A DNA stretch of 64,000 nucleotides, from assembly GCA_029242715.1 (NCBI GenBank), contig JAQWTL010000035.1, positions 20,769-84,768 of the forward strand, read 5' to 3'. This stretch comes from Phycisphaerales bacterium (lineage in GTDB: Bacteria; Planctomycetota; Phycisphaerae; Phycisphaerales; SM1A02). The notes beneath the pieces were generated by a model, which did no database searches, was not told where the DNA came from, and saw only the letters and a program-made list of their open reading frames with translations. A program made the position numbers and the translations under genes. Positions 27,621 to 37,338 of this stretch are shown here, piece after piece. How positions within the stretch are numbered: position 1 is the stretch's first letter; each line of letters opens with the position of its first letter.

Positions 27621-29513
27621 TCACGGAGTCCAATGACTCAGCAGGATCAGCAAATCATCGACGCCAATGATGCCATCTTCATTGAGGTCGCCATCTCCGT
27701 TGTCGTTGCCAAAGTCGGCAAGCAAAGCCAGGAGATCGTCAATGGCCACGACGCCATCACCATTCAGATCGCCTTCGACCGGTTCGAGATCACGAATCTG
27801 TTTCCAGCCATCAGTGCCATGGATCTCAGGATCGTAGTTGGTACGACTGCCGGTCATTACTGACTTGCCGCTAATGGCCTGATTCATGAATGGATGATCA
27901 TCAACGATCGACCAGTTTTCCTGACTGCGACGGAAAAGCGTCATGCCTTGCTGCCCGAAAGCCATCAGGTCACCTTCATCATTGAACTGGATGGAGGAAA
28001 TGGTGCCATCGGTCCAGATCAGATCGAGTTCAATCAACTGACCGCCCTCTGGCTTGCAGAGACTGATTCCACCATCTTCGCCCAGCAATGCCAGTGGCAT
28101 TTCCGGATTGCCAGTCATTGCGATCCCCTTGATGGCGACATCACTACGCCACCCCTGAGGCATGACATACATGTTGGGCTCCATGTCAAGGATCATGGGG
28201 ATCTGATAGACCGCCTGTTCGTTACTGCCAGGCTGGCCATTGCCGGCAACCCAGCAACTCCTTGTGGCGTCATCGATGGCCAGGTATTCGGGCTGACCAG
28301 GTATCTGAACAGTCTTTGGCTGCGGGGAATTCTCGCCCTGCTCTGCGAATGGATGGAGACGGCTGAGTTGGCCATCGCCAAGCACGATCATGGCGTGATC
28401 AGGACCAAAGGTGATCTGTTTGCCAGGGTGTGGTAAATCGAACTCTGTGACCTGATGGTTGCTTATGCGAACGCCGTAAGCCTTGGATGGCGTTTGGCTG
28501 TCCAGATACCAGATCATGTTGTTGAAAGGACCCACGGTGAAATCACGCAGATTTTCAACCTGATTTGCGGGCACTGCTGGGGGTGATTCTAAGACGCCGT
28601 CAAGTACACCGGCCCATGTGACCCTGAAGATTCCAAAGCTGGAATCCCATGAATAACAGGAACGGGGTCGCACATGGACAACGCAATCGATCATTCTGTA
28701 TTTGCCGCCACTTGTTCTCATGATGCGGCTTCCTGTTCGGCCGCCTTTGAACATGGCGCCAAACAAGGTGCTGGCCGGTGTGTAGAGGACCGCATCAACG
28801 TCATATTCTCGATTTTCAAAATTGGACTGGGCGCTTGAATTGGAGCTGTCATCGGGATCCCGGTAACTGATCTCTCGAGTACTGCCGTCACGGTAGCCAT
28901 GCGTGAAGGTGACATAGTGGCCGCCAGTACGATCAAGTACTTCACGTCCCCAGACATCTATGCCAATACAGTCGTATATGCCATAGCCCATGGCTGTAAT
29001 TGCGCCATTGACATCATTCTCAACGATGCTTCGAAGAGTTGGCCCTGTCGTATTGGTTGCAAGATTCTGAGTGACGTTAAATACGCCTGGTGTTCGGCAA
29101 CTGAGGAAATACTCGATCGCATCGTAGCCATCCATGTGGCCCGTGCCGGTCATGGCATCTGTACCTGCGAATGCGGCCAGATTGGCGATGTGGGTAGTTA
29201 CAAGGTCGTAGTCTTCCTCTTTTTCCCAATCCGCTGCAGTCAGGCCAACTTCGGGATAACCATGGGTTCCGATGTAGCCAAGGAGATTGGTGAGTGCTGT
29301 TGGAACGCAGTACATGCCACCTGGGTCACCATCGTCATCGGTGCCAAGAGTGTCGCGAACCTGGTCGAAATCAGGCATGTGTGCAACACGAAAATGGTAG
29401 TTGCTGCTTGATACATACGTACTTTGAAGAACATCAGCAGGCGCCACATGTGAAAAGGCTGTAGCGACTGCTGTTGCCGCTGCTGTAGCGACGAGTAATT
29501 GCTTAGGGGACAT
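27621..29513 (-). CDS. Secreted C39-like cysteine peptidase with dockerin-like tail (copy 1)
   Basis: 630 residues with a signal peptide (MSPKQLLVATAAATAVATAF). An N-terminal papain-like C39 fold is seen: Cys69 in YCVPTALTN, His199 in GGHYVTFTHG, Asp219 in YRDPDD. A beta-propeller-like middle (IWYLDSQTPSK...MIVLGDGQLSRLHP...) follows, and the last 60 residues hold two calcium-type loops (DLNGDGVVAIDDLLALL, DLNEDGIIGVDDLLILL). Substrate is unknown. Paralogue of the gene at 34129-36015. A TGGAG Shine-Dalgarno supports the start. Confidence 0.8.
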   Translation of the reverse strand: MSPKQLLVATAAATAVATAFSHVAPADVLQSTYVSSSNYHFRVAHMPDFDQVRDTLGTDDDGDPGGMYCVPTALTNLLGYIGTHGYPEVGLTAADWEKEEDYDLVTTHIANLAAFAGTDAMTGTGHMDGYDAIEYFLSCRTPGVFNVTQNLATNTTGPTLRSIVENDVNGAITAMGYGIYDCIGIDVWGREVLDRTGGHYVTFTHGYRDGSTREISYRDPDDSSNSSAQSNFENREYDVDAVLYTPASTLFGAMFKGGRTGSRIMRTSGGKYRMIDCVVHVRPRSCYSWDSSFGIFRVTWAGVLDGVLESPPAVPANQVENLRDFTVGPFNNMIWYLDSQTPSKAYGVRISNHQVTEFDLPHPGKQITFGPDHAMIVLGDGQLSRLHPFAEQGENSPQPKTVQIPGQPEYLAIDDATRSCWVAGNGQPGSNEQAVYQIPMILDMEPNMYVMPQGWRSDVAIKGIAMTGNPEMPLALLGEDGGISLCKPEGGQLIELDLIWTDGTISSIQFNDEGDLMAFGQQGMTLFRRSQENWSIVDDHPFMNQAISGKSVMTGSRTNYDPEIHGTDGWKQIRDLEPVEGDLNGDGVVAIDDLLALLADFGNDNGDGDLNEDGIIGVDDLLILLSHWTP

Positions 29514-29825
29514 TGTGCTGGCTCCAAGAGAATTGGGGCCGATGCGCGAAGCAGCCCACTTGCCGGGATATCCGTTCAGGGATTCCCGGCATAAGTAATC
29601 TGTTGGGTATACGCCATCTTGTCAGTAGATTTCCCCCGCAGTTCAATAAAACTATTTTGTCATTTTACATGCGAGATTGGTGGATCTCGTTCTGGTTGTT
29701 GAAAACAGGATGCGATGCCACTCCCCCACCGTTCTTCGTCAACAAAACCCTCCCCCAGTCCGCAATGTACGTGGGGGCGTGGAAGCATTGACCAGGATGC
29801 TCTGAGGCATCGGGCTCAGCTTGCG
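29514..29825. other. 312-base gap without a gene
   Basis: It contains the upstream region of the first C39-like gene (promoter not resolved), a short CCGGGA...TCCCGG inverted repeat near 29562-29589, an AT-rich stretch at 29642-29670, and a terminator at its left end of the next gene. Only low-quality plus-strand ORFs are present. Confidence 0.7.
29746..29780 (-). terminator. Terminator of the 29826-31940 gene
   Basis: On the minus strand CCCCCA-CGTACATTGCGGAC-TGGGGG is followed by AGGGTTTTGTT. It lies about 50 bases past the stop. Confidence 0.6.
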
Positions 29826-31940
29826 TTACTCATCCTCATTCAGTTCGATCAACAACGTTCCTGTGCCGAAGTTGCCTTCTTCCCAGCCACCGATTCGGAT
29901 CAGGTACTGGTTGGACAGGAGCACCGGCACCTCCAGATAGGAGGAGTAGTCGGGGCAGTCTTCGAAGTCGTCGTTGCAACCCAGCACAACTTGATCCACG
30001 CAATCGATACCGTCGTAGATGGCGAAATCGGTGTCGTAGTCGGCCGTGCCGCACGTGCTGAGTACCAGCGTGCCATTCGCAGCCGGACTGTAGATCGCCC
30101 AGATGTCGTTACCGATCTCGCCTTCATCGTAGTACGCGCACTCCGGATCGATCGGACCGTCGGTCGTCGCCAGGCGAGTATCAAAGGCCACGTTACCTTC
30201 GGTGACTTCGCTGGCATCGGCACACGCGTCAGCCATCAGTGGGCATTCGGCACAACTCTGGCCGCCGGTCAGTGAAAGACCTCCCTGGTCAACACAGGAC
30301 TCCGGCAATACGTCCTCGACACACGAGCCATCGGTCAGGCAACAGGCCCCGAGTTCGGGACAGTTGGCCGTCGCGCATTGACTCTCATCGCCCTGCCAAT
30401 CCCCACCAATGGCCAGGCAATCTTCTTCAAGGAGTTCGTCCTGGCAACCAGCCTGAGCCAGGCAGCATGCACCTTTGGGGCGACAATCCTGGCCCCACCC
30501 ATCGATCAGCATGAGTAGATCGTTGACCGTGACGCAACAGTCTTGGTCGATGTCACCAATGGGTTGCCAGGTTCCGTCACCACATTGAGCCCAGTTGGCC
30601 AGTACCAGCAGCACATCATCTGTGGTGACCTGGAGATCACCGTTGATATCCCGCGGACACGGGCCCGGTGGCAAGGTGCATGGATCAATGGGTTCTGTGC
30701 GAGGCACCAGGCTCACGACCGTCATATCCGATGGCATGCCGGGCATGAAGGAGTCCAACTCAATCAGGCCTTTGATTGGCTCGATGTTGGCTCGGAAGCT
30801 GAATGAGTAGGTCGTTCCCCATCGAATGGCATTGGCCCAGGGATCGGTCGACCAATCATCCGTTGACCATGTGACCGAGGAGTCATCGATCTGGCTGAGC
30901 CAGTCGGTTCCGGCGACCGAGTCCCCGCTGTGATAATCGATATCACTGAAACTGACTCCCTCGACTGTTGCCGCCTCGCTGAAGGGAACACGCAGCGAGC
31001 GAATGGATCCACCGTAGTCAAGGTTCTCGACGGCATACTCGTATCGGTACCAGCCATCACCCTCGTCCTGTACACGAACGGCTATGAGGACTCGGCCATC
31101 ACCGGGCACCTGTATCTCTGAAACAAACACGTCCGGGTCCATGTCGGCCCAGGTTCGCAGGACAGGCTGGCCGACAATGGTCTGATCCTCAAGCACCAGG
31201 ACCCAGGTGTCTCCGGAGGGGACGAATGAGATGCGTCGAGACGAGAAGTTGTTGAGCTGGTTACCGGAGACCGTTTCATGTGGGGTCAGTACGTGGGCTT
31301 CTGCAAAGTAGACGGCTCCGGGATACACCGCGGGATCCATGTCATCGTGAAGGACGTTCAGCCGTCTGAAAATCGTGTCGCCGGTGTCTTCCCATCCATC
31401 TGGTGGAAAGGGGAAGGCAGCGGGCCAGGGGTCGACTTCCAGTCGCGAGCCTGAGAGGCTTTGCATTCCATTCCAGGAAGCGTTGTAGGCATCCGAGCAG
31501 CCGACTCCCAGATGTGACCAATCGGCCGGCTCGCAACCGCATCCGCAGCTGTCATCCTGCACCGCGCCGAAGCCGTGTTTGAGCCAGGTCAGCCCGATCT
31601 GCTGGATTCTTCCATCGTGTACGCGGTAGAGCGACCTGTCGAAGACCGGATGATCGGGTGTTTCAGCAATCCAGTTGACAACCTCATCGCCGACATTGCA
31701 GACATCGGTACCGATCGAGAAGGCCGCTCGATTCCCAATGCTGCCATAGGAAATGGCATCGAAGATGTCGCCGACGACCAGGTCAGGCCCGGAGTTGAGG
31801 CAATCAACGCCCGAGTTGGCCCCGGCATGATGCCAGGGCAGAAGAATGACAGCGGCAGCTAATAGTCCAGCTGTACTCTGGAATAAACGAACTCTGTTGC
31901 GTCGCTGTCCGATCCCTCTTGGTTCAAGGTTGTTCCTCAT
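29826..31940 (-). CDS. Large secreted protein with internal dockerin-like repeats, Cys-rich repeats and PPC-like domain
   Basis: 704 residues. The N-terminus has a basic stretch then a hydrophobic segment (TAGLLAAAVILLPWHHAGA), a signal peptide with a long n-region. The first 420 residues form an unrecognised domain. Next come two dockerin-like loops (DINGDLQVTTDDVLLVLANW, DIDQDCCVTVNDLLMLIDGW), two Cys-rich repeats (GACCLAQAGC..., GACCLTDGSC...), and a C-terminal PPC-like domain (NDIWAIYSPAANGTLVLSTC) of the same type as in the serine protease at the left. No catalytic residues recognised; probably structural or adhesive. Confidence 0.7.
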   Translation of the reverse strand: MRNNLEPRGIGQRRNRVRLFQSTAGLLAAAVILLPWHHAGANSGVDCLNSGPDLVVGDIFDAISYGSIGNRAAFSIGTDVCNVGDEVVNWIAETPDHPVFDRSLYRVHDGRIQQIGLTWLKHGFGAVQDDSCGCGCEPADWSHLGVGCSDAYNASWNGMQSLSGSRLEVDPWPAAFPFPPDGWEDTGDTIFRRLNVLHDDMDPAVYPGAVYFAEAHVLTPHETVSGNQLNNFSSRRISFVPSGDTWVLVLEDQTIVGQPVLRTWADMDPDVFVSEIQVPGDGRVLIAVRVQDEGDGWYRYEYAVENLDYGGSIRSLRVPFSEAATVEGVSFSDIDYHSGDSVAGTDWLSQIDDSSVTWSTDDWSTDPWANAIRWGTTYSFSFRANIEPIKGLIELDSFMPGMPSDMTVVSLVPRTEPIDPCTLPPGPCPRDINGDLQVTTDDVLLVLANWAQCGDGTWQPIGDIDQDCCVTVNDLLMLIDGWGQDCRPKGACCLAQAGCQDELLEEDCLAIGGDWQGDESQCATANCPELGACCLTDGSCVEDVLPESCVDQGGLSLTGGQSCAECPLMADACADASEVTEGNVAFDTRLATTDGPIDPECAYYDEGEIGNDIWAIYSPAANGTLVLSTCGTADYDTDFAIYDGIDCVDQVVLGCNDDFEDCPDYSSYLEVPVLLSNQYLIRIGGWEEGNFGTGTLLIELNEDE

Positions 31941-32145
31941 GTCCTCTGCACTCCAAGGTATTCATATCTTCATCATGCAGCGATTACGGCGTGCTGTTCA
32001 AGAGAAAATCCCGGCAAGCCATGATGCAAATCGCCAAGCGAGGTCGTGCTGGAAGGAATCGCTGATTCGGGGGGGCAGCAGCCGGGGTCGAACAGACACG
32101 GATCGCACCAAGGATAGTTGAAATGGGTTGTCGATCCGATGGCCG

Positions 32146-33963
32146 TCAAGGGCAGATGCCGTAGGAGCCCAGCAGGATCAACAGGTCATCGATGTCGACC
32201 ACCCAGTCGCCGTTGAGATCGCCGAAGCATGGTTGCGGGCAGTCCACGCAGTCGCCGTTGGCGCCAAGCCATTCACCCAGGTTGTCCGTGCAGTCCGATT
32301 CGGAGGCATTCATGATGCACCCACTGGCCAGGCAGCATGGGCCCACTTCGGTCGGCGGCGGACAATCTGCACACGCGGCGTTGGCCAGCCAGTCACCACC
32401 GGCATCCACGCAGTCCTGTTCCCAGGTCTGCAGGCAACCTTCACAGAGACAGCAGGCTCCTGTGTCAGGACAGTCGTCGCAACTCGTATCGTTGCCAAGC
32501 CAGTTGCCCCCAATGAACAGGCATTCGTCCTGCGAGAGAAGGATGCAGCCACTCGCCAGACAGCAGGCTCCTGGTTGTGGTGGTGGAATGCACGCTGTGC
32601 AATCCGTTCCACTCCCCTGCCAATCGCCATCAACATCCTCGCAGTTGATTGGATCTGTAATGGCGCAGTTGGAGGCACCGCGAAATTCCTCATTGAGGCA
32701 GCAGGCCCCATTGATGATTGACAGACAGTCATTACAGCTTGAACCGCTGCCAAGCCAGGTGCTTCCGGCAATGTCTTCGCAATCAACCTGGGTGATGATG
32801 CTGCAGTCGGGCCAGACACAACAGGCACCCGTCATGCAGATCTCGCTGATCTCATTTCCTCCACCATTGGACCAGGGGCCGACAATCTGGTCTGGCGTGT
32901 TGTCGCACACCAAGGTCTCGGCCAGGGTGACCAGTCCCATGTCGCTGTAAAGTCCCCCGCCTATTCCCCCGGCGGAGTTGGATGTGATTCGGCAATTGGT
33001 GATGGTCATGTTGGAAGTGGATCCAAAGATCCAGAAGGCGCCACCATTGCCTGCGCTGTGGTTATAGCTGACGATACAGTTGTCGAAAATCGCTTGGCCG
33101 AGCTGGTAGACCGCGACTGCTCCGGCAAATCCGGTAGCGACATTGTCGCTGATGACGGTGTCCACGAAAATCGGGGTGGCGTTGAGAAACAGGTACGCTC
33201 CGCCACCATACTCGGCCGTATTGCCATAGATATTGCATTGGTTGATCGTCGGGGACTGGTTGCGGATGTAGACGCCGCCGCCCTGGACGCTGCTGTTGCC
33301 GGAAATCGTACAGTTGATGAACTGGCTATCGGAGTACATGAAGACGGCGCCGCCGCCCCAGTAGCTTCCGTTGCCGATGATCTCGCAGTTGGTAACGATT
33401 GAGGAGTTGCCGAGGCAGTACATGCCACCCGCATAGCTGTTGGCCGACGTGTTGTCCGGGGTGCTGTTGTTCATGATGGTGCAGCCGGACATCGAGTTGG
33501 TGCCTCGCAGCATCACGCCGCCACCTGCCCACGCGACGTTGTCGATGATGGTGCAGTCGATGATGGCGGCAGCCGTGTCCGTGGCGCACCAGATACCGCC
33601 ACCTTCATCGTTGATGTTCGGGTCTGTTATCCGTCCGTTGCGAATGGTAAATCCCTTGATCACGGAGTCGCTGGTCTCGCCGCCGGTGAAGGCCACGCCT
33701 CTTCGGACGTCCTGTCCATCGATGACGGTCACGCCAGGTCCGTTACTGGAACGCACGGTGATCGACTTACCGAGGAAGTCGACGACATTGTTTCCGGTTC
33801 CGGTCCAGGTGCCAGGGGCTACGACGACTTCATCACCATTGATGGCAACATCAATGGCATCCTGGATCGTCGGGTGATCAGCTGGAACGTTGATGGTGGC
33901 GGCTGAAGCAGTCCCGGCCAGCAGCAGGCTGATGCCGATCAACGAGGTAATGAGCAGTCGCAT
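32146..33963 (-). CDS. Secreted beta-helix protein with five Cys-rich GACCL repeats and dockerin-like tail
   Basis: 605 residues from the ATG at 33963, which follows GGAGAG. Signal peptide MRLLITSLIGISLLLAGTASA. Residues about 20-355 are a right-handed parallel beta-helix (NVPADHPTIQDAIDVA, GGGIW, GGGVM, GGGAV, GGGVYI turns). Then follow five ~38-residue repeats with spaced Cys pairs (TGACCVWPDC, NGACCLNEE, PGACCLASGC, TGACCLCEGC, GPCCLASGC), and a single dockerin-like loop (DLNGDWVVDIDDLLILL). Possible polysaccharide binding or lyase; no catalytic residues are evident. Confidence 0.78.
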   Translation of the reverse strand: MRLLITSLIGISLLLAGTASAATINVPADHPTIQDAIDVAINGDEVVVAPGTWTGTGNNVVDFLGKSITVRSSNGPGVTVIDGQDVRRGVAFTGGETSDSVIKGFTIRNGRITDPNINDEGGGIWCATDTAAAIIDCTIIDNVAWAGGGVMLRGTNSMSGCTIMNNSTPDNTSANSYAGGMYCLGNSSIVTNCEIIGNGSYWGGGAVFMYSDSQFINCTISGNSSVQGGGVYIRNQSPTINQCNIYGNTAEYGGGAYLFLNATPIFVDTVISDNVATGFAGAVAVYQLGQAIFDNCIVSYNHSAGNGGAFWIFGSTSNMTITNCRITSNSAGGIGGGLYSDMGLVTLAETLVCDNTPDQIVGPWSNGGGNEISEICMTGACCVWPDCSIITQVDCEDIAGSTWLGSGSSCNDCLSIINGACCLNEEFRGASNCAITDPINCEDVDGDWQGSGTDCTACIPPPQPGACCLASGCILLSQDECLFIGGNWLGNDTSCDDCPDTGACCLCEGCLQTWEQDCVDAGGDWLANAACADCPPPTEVGPCCLASGCIMNASESDCTDNLGEWLGANGDCVDCPQPCFGDLNGDWVVDIDDLLILLGSYGICP

Positions 33964-34058
33964 GGTTCTTCTCTCCTCCTGCCAGAGCCAATAGCCCGGC
34001 GCGGACATTCCCATCGTCTCGCAACAGCTGGATCCAGGCAAGGAAAATACACAAGGAC

Positions 34059-34088
34059 AGCCCCCCTGGCACTGTGGCCAAGGGGGCT
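34059..34088 (-). terminator. Terminator of the second C39-like gene
   Basis: AGCCCCCTTGGC and GTGCCAGGGGGGCT pair around CACA; on the minus strand TCCTTGTGTATTTT follows. Confidence 0.7.
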
Positions 34089-34128
34089 GCGTCACAAATC
34101 AAGTCAAGCAAGGCGGAAAGCGGCTGGA

Positions 34129-36015
34129 TCAGTTCGTCCAGTTGCCCAACAGGAGCAGCAGGTCGTCGACGCCAACGATGCCATCATTGTTCAAGTCACC
34201 TTCGCCATTGTCATTGCCGAAGTTGCCAAGCAAGATCAGCAGATCGTCGACAGCAACGACGCCATCGCCATCCAGGTCACCATCTGCTGGTGCGGTGTCA
34301 GGAGCAGTACGCCAGCCTTCGCCGCCATGGATCTCAGCATCGAAATTCGTGCGGCTTGAAGCCATCACGCTACGACCCTTGATGACGGGCTGCAGGTAAC
34401 CCCTATGCCAACCATTGGCTGTTGGTTCATAGGTATCCATGCCAGCATCACTGAAGACAAGAAGATGGCCTTCATCGTTGAACTGGATGCCCGAGAATGG
34501 CTGATCCTCGTCGCCGTGGATTTCAACCATGAAGTTCTCGACAATGACGAGCTGTTGAGTCTCAATGTCAGCCTTGCAGAGCATGACTTGACCGTCTGCA
34601 TCAATCAGTGCCAGTGGAACATCAGGCATTCCAGTAGCGGCGAATCGTTTGATGTGCGTGTCACTCTGGGGCATGGCGTAAGCTTTTCCAGGTTGATCAA
34701 GCTTCTGTGGCAGTTTTGTGACGAAGCCTGCCTGGGCATCCATCAACCAGATGGAATCCGAAGAGTCATCCATGACCATTTGATCAGCATCGTCTGCCAG
34801 TCCAATGGTGAGCGGTGCAGGAGCATTTTCAGAACTGTCGGAGAATGGATGAACGCGACTGAGGAGCCTTGCGCCAAGAACGATCAGGGAGTGATCACGA
34901 GCGAAGGCCAGTTTCGTGGCTCCATGAGGAAGATCGAAGCTGCTCACTTCCTGGTTGGCCAGGCGAATCTTCTTGACCTTTGAAGGTGAGTTGTTGTCAC
35001 CAGGATCGGCATTAAGGAACCAGATGTGATTGTTCAGGGGGCCGATCGTAAAGTCAGACAGATGGGAAGTCGGTGGGCCAGGCATGAAGTTTTCGCTCAA
35101 GGTCCATCCTGCAAATCCGTCCCAGAAGACGACTCTCCATCCGCTTTCGCTGGATTCCCAGCTATAGCAGGACCGAGGTCGAACATGGATGACACCGTCG
35201 ATCACTCGGTAGTGGCCTCCGTCAGTTCGCATGATTCGACTGCCAGTGCGGTCAGCGGAAAAGGATGCTCCAAACAGCGTGCTTGCGGAGACGAATGGCA
35301 CGGCGTCTACGTCATAGGCGCGTTCTGAAAAGTTGCTCTGGGTTGTTGAGCTGGAGTTGTTGTCAGGATCGTTGTAGCCGATCTCGCGAGTGCTGCCGCT
35401 TCGATAGCCTCGAACAAACGTCACGGCGTGGCCGCCATCACGCTCCAGCACATCCCGGCCCCACATGTCTGTGCCGATGTGATCATAGATTCCATAGCTG
35501 ACTTCGCTGATGGCACCATTGACATTGTTCTCCGAGATACTTCGGAGCGTGGGTCCGGTACTGTCGGTTGCCAGATTCTCTGTGATGGTAAAGCAGCCAG
35601 GGCATCGGGCGTTCAGGAAGTATGACATTCCATCATACGCATCCATATGACTGGTTCCATTGAAGGCGCCTGTATTACACAGGTTGCCCATATTCGAAAT
35701 GATGGTGGTGATGAGGCTGTAATCCTCTTCATTTTCCCAATCGGCAGCATTCACACCAACAGAGGGAAATCCATGTGAGGTCGCGTAACCAAGAAGATTG
35801 GTGAGTGCAGTCGGCATGCAATAGTTGCCACCTGGGCGACCGCTATCACTCAATGGAAGTCCGGATCGAACCTGATCAAAGTCAGGCATATGTTCCAGTT
35901 CAAAGCTGTAATTTGAGCCTGAGGTGTACGTGCTCGTTACGACATCGGCATGAGCCGTACTGAGTAGGCAGGTCGTTAGGCCTGCTGCTGATACAAGGGA
36001 TCGAAGAGGTGGCAT
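34129..36015 (-). CDS. Secreted C39-like cysteine peptidase with dockerin-like tail (copy 2)
   Basis: 628 residues from the ATG at 36015, which has AGGAG seven bases upstream; the longer ORF upstream is rejected. Signal peptide MPPLRSLVSAAGLTTCLLSTAHA. Cys66 in YCMPTALTN, His196 in GGHAVTF and Asp216 in YNDPD match the first copy, followed by the same propeller-like middle and two calcium-type loops (DLDGDGVVAVDDLLILL, DLNNDGIVGVDDLLLLL). The two copies differ throughout but keep the catalytic positions, so both are under selection. Substrate is unknown. Confidence 0.8.
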   Translation of the reverse strand: MPPLRSLVSAAGLTTCLLSTAHADVVTSTYTSGSNYSFELEHMPDFDQVRSGLPLSDSGRPGGNYCMPTALTNLLGYATSHGFPSVGVNAADWENEEDYSLITTIISNMGNLCNTGAFNGTSHMDAYDGMSYFLNARCPGCFTITENLATDSTGPTLRSISENNVNGAISEVSYGIYDHIGTDMWGRDVLERDGGHAVTFVRGYRSGSTREIGYNDPDNNSSSTTQSNFSERAYDVDAVPFVSASTLFGASFSADRTGSRIMRTDGGHYRVIDGVIHVRPRSCYSWESSESGWRVVFWDGFAGWTLSENFMPGPPTSHLSDFTIGPLNNHIWFLNADPGDNNSPSKVKKIRLANQEVSSFDLPHGATKLAFARDHSLIVLGARLLSRVHPFSDSSENAPAPLTIGLADDADQMVMDDSSDSIWLMDAQAGFVTKLPQKLDQPGKAYAMPQSDTHIKRFAATGMPDVPLALIDADGQVMLCKADIETQQLVIVENFMVEIHGDEDQPFSGIQFNDEGHLLVFSDAGMDTYEPTANGWHRGYLQPVIKGRSVMASSRTNFDAEIHGGEGWRTAPDTAPADGDLDGDGVVAVDDLLILLGNFGNDNGEGDLNNDGIVGVDDLLLLLGNWTN

Positions 36016-36239
36016 GATGATGCTCCTGATGTGATGGCCGTTGCGCGACTTGGCCTGAAAGCAGGCATTGAGAAGATGTGCCTGCACCAGGGATCTGGAG
36101 AAACCACTAGGACTTGTCACCAATTATGTGGCAGAGAGAGAATGTTGGCATTTGGGATGAAAAAAGTGCTCATTCCATGATCTGGTGTGAGATCGTAAAA
36201 AGCTCGTTTATTCATGATTCTGCACCATCAGACAGTTCA

Positions 36240-36267
36240 TTGATTTGGAGGCCTGGTGCATTAGAAT
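36240..36267 (+). promoter_or_regulatory. Promoter of the secreted hydrolase, possibly leaderless
   Basis: TTGATT (36240-36245), 16-base spacer, TAGAAT (36262-36267). The ATG begins at 36274, six bases later, so transcription would start at about the A of the start codon. Confidence 0.55.
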
Positions 36268-36273
36268 CAAGAT

Positions 36274-37311
36274 ATGCCTCGACTGCTGCTGATATTCATG
36301 ATGTGCTCCCTGGCGAGCGCTGCAACACATGCAGACTGGCCCGGCCTGGTGCCGCCTGATGAAGTGCCGGTGTACGCCCCTTCAGACTATGACCCTGAAG
36401 AGCCCGCTCCCCTGGTCATCTTTCTGCACGGGTACTCCCCTCTGACTACGGCCTGGTATGACATTCTTCTACCGCTGCAGGAGGATGCCAACGCCAATGG
36501 CTACATCTTCGCGAAGCCTGATGGCAATCAGGATGGCATCGGTGAGTTCTACTGGAATGCAACGGATGCCTGCTGTGACATGTTCGGCAATGAACCAGAT
36601 CATGTCGGCTACCTCATGGCTCTGGTGGAATCGATTCAATCAAACTACAACATCGATCCTCGCCGCATTCATATGATCGGACACTCCAATGGTGGATTCA
36701 TGTGCCACAGGATGGCCTGTGAACATTCAGATACCTTTGCATCAGTCGTCAGCATTTCAGGAGCGATGTGGTACGACCAGTCCATATGCCAACCTGCGGA
36801 ACCGATTCATGTGCTTCAGATCCATGGGACGCTTGATCCAATCATCTTCTGGTTGGGTGGGCTCATCGGCCTGACTCCCTACCCTGGTGTCAATACGACC
36901 ATCGAATACTGGGCGACCCACAACGGGTGTTCTACCGAAGCGACCCTGGCGGACACCTTTGACCTGGACTGGCTGGTCTTGTTCTCTGAAACCCGTCGCT
37001 GGATCTACGAAGGCTGTGACGATGCCACCGCGGGGTCAGCGGAATTGTGGGAAATCTTCGCTGGCTTGCACTTCCCCTCATTCACGGATGAGGGTATTTC
37101 ACAGCTGTTCACTTATCTCGATACCCACTCCAAGCCGGAAGTGGCTTGTGATTCGGATGTCAACGGTGATCTGCAGATCGATGTCCAGGACATTCTGCTG
37201 GTGATCAATGACTGGGAAACTGCTGCAGATGAAACGGATGTCAACGATGACGGCATCGTCAATGTCATTGATCTGCTCATCGTGATCGACGGCTGGGGAC
37301 CATGCGAGTAG
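36274..37311 (+). CDS. Secreted alpha/beta hydrolase (PHB-depolymerase/LpqC-like esterase) with dockerin-like tail
   Basis: 345 residues. Signal peptide MPRLLLIFMMCSLASAATHA. Hydrolase motifs: LVIFLHGYS (oxyanion), GHSNGGFM (Ser138), IHGTLDP for the acid region, and a GLHFP near the C-terminus with a candidate His. The final ~60 residues carry two dockerin-like loops (DVNGDLQIDVQDILLVI, DVNDDGIVNVIDLLIVI). Expected to cleave esters of extracellular polymers. It has no Shine-Dalgarno and sits right behind a -10 hexamer. Confidence 0.82.
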   Translation: MPRLLLIFMMCSLASAATHADWPGLVPPDEVPVYAPSDYDPEEPAPLVIFLHGYSPLTTAWYDILLPLQEDANANGYIFAKPDGNQDGIGEFYWNATDACCDMFGNEPDHVGYLMALVESIQSNYNIDPRRIHMIGHSNGGFMCHRMACEHSDTFASVVSISGAMWYDQSICQPAEPIHVLQIHGTLDPIIFWLGGLIGLTPYPGVNTTIEYWATHNGCSTEATLADTFDLDWLVLFSETRRWIYEGCDDATAGSAELWEIFAGLHFPSFTDEGISQLFTYLDTHSKPEVACDSDVNGDLQIDVQDILLVINDWETAADETDVNDDGIVNVIDLLIVIDGWGPCE

Positions 37312-37338
37312 AGGGCTCTGAAGTCCTGATCTGGCCGA

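Noticed and set aside
32192..32950. 252-residue plus-strand ORF
   Set aside because: Antisense of the Cys-rich repeats; Gln/Ser/Pro-rich low complexity and no start signal. The minus-strand protein is clearly real.
27621..36015. Cohesin domains that could bind the dockerin-like tails
   Set aside because: None of the proteins in the window shows a cohesin-like pattern; a cellulosome-type complex is not supported.
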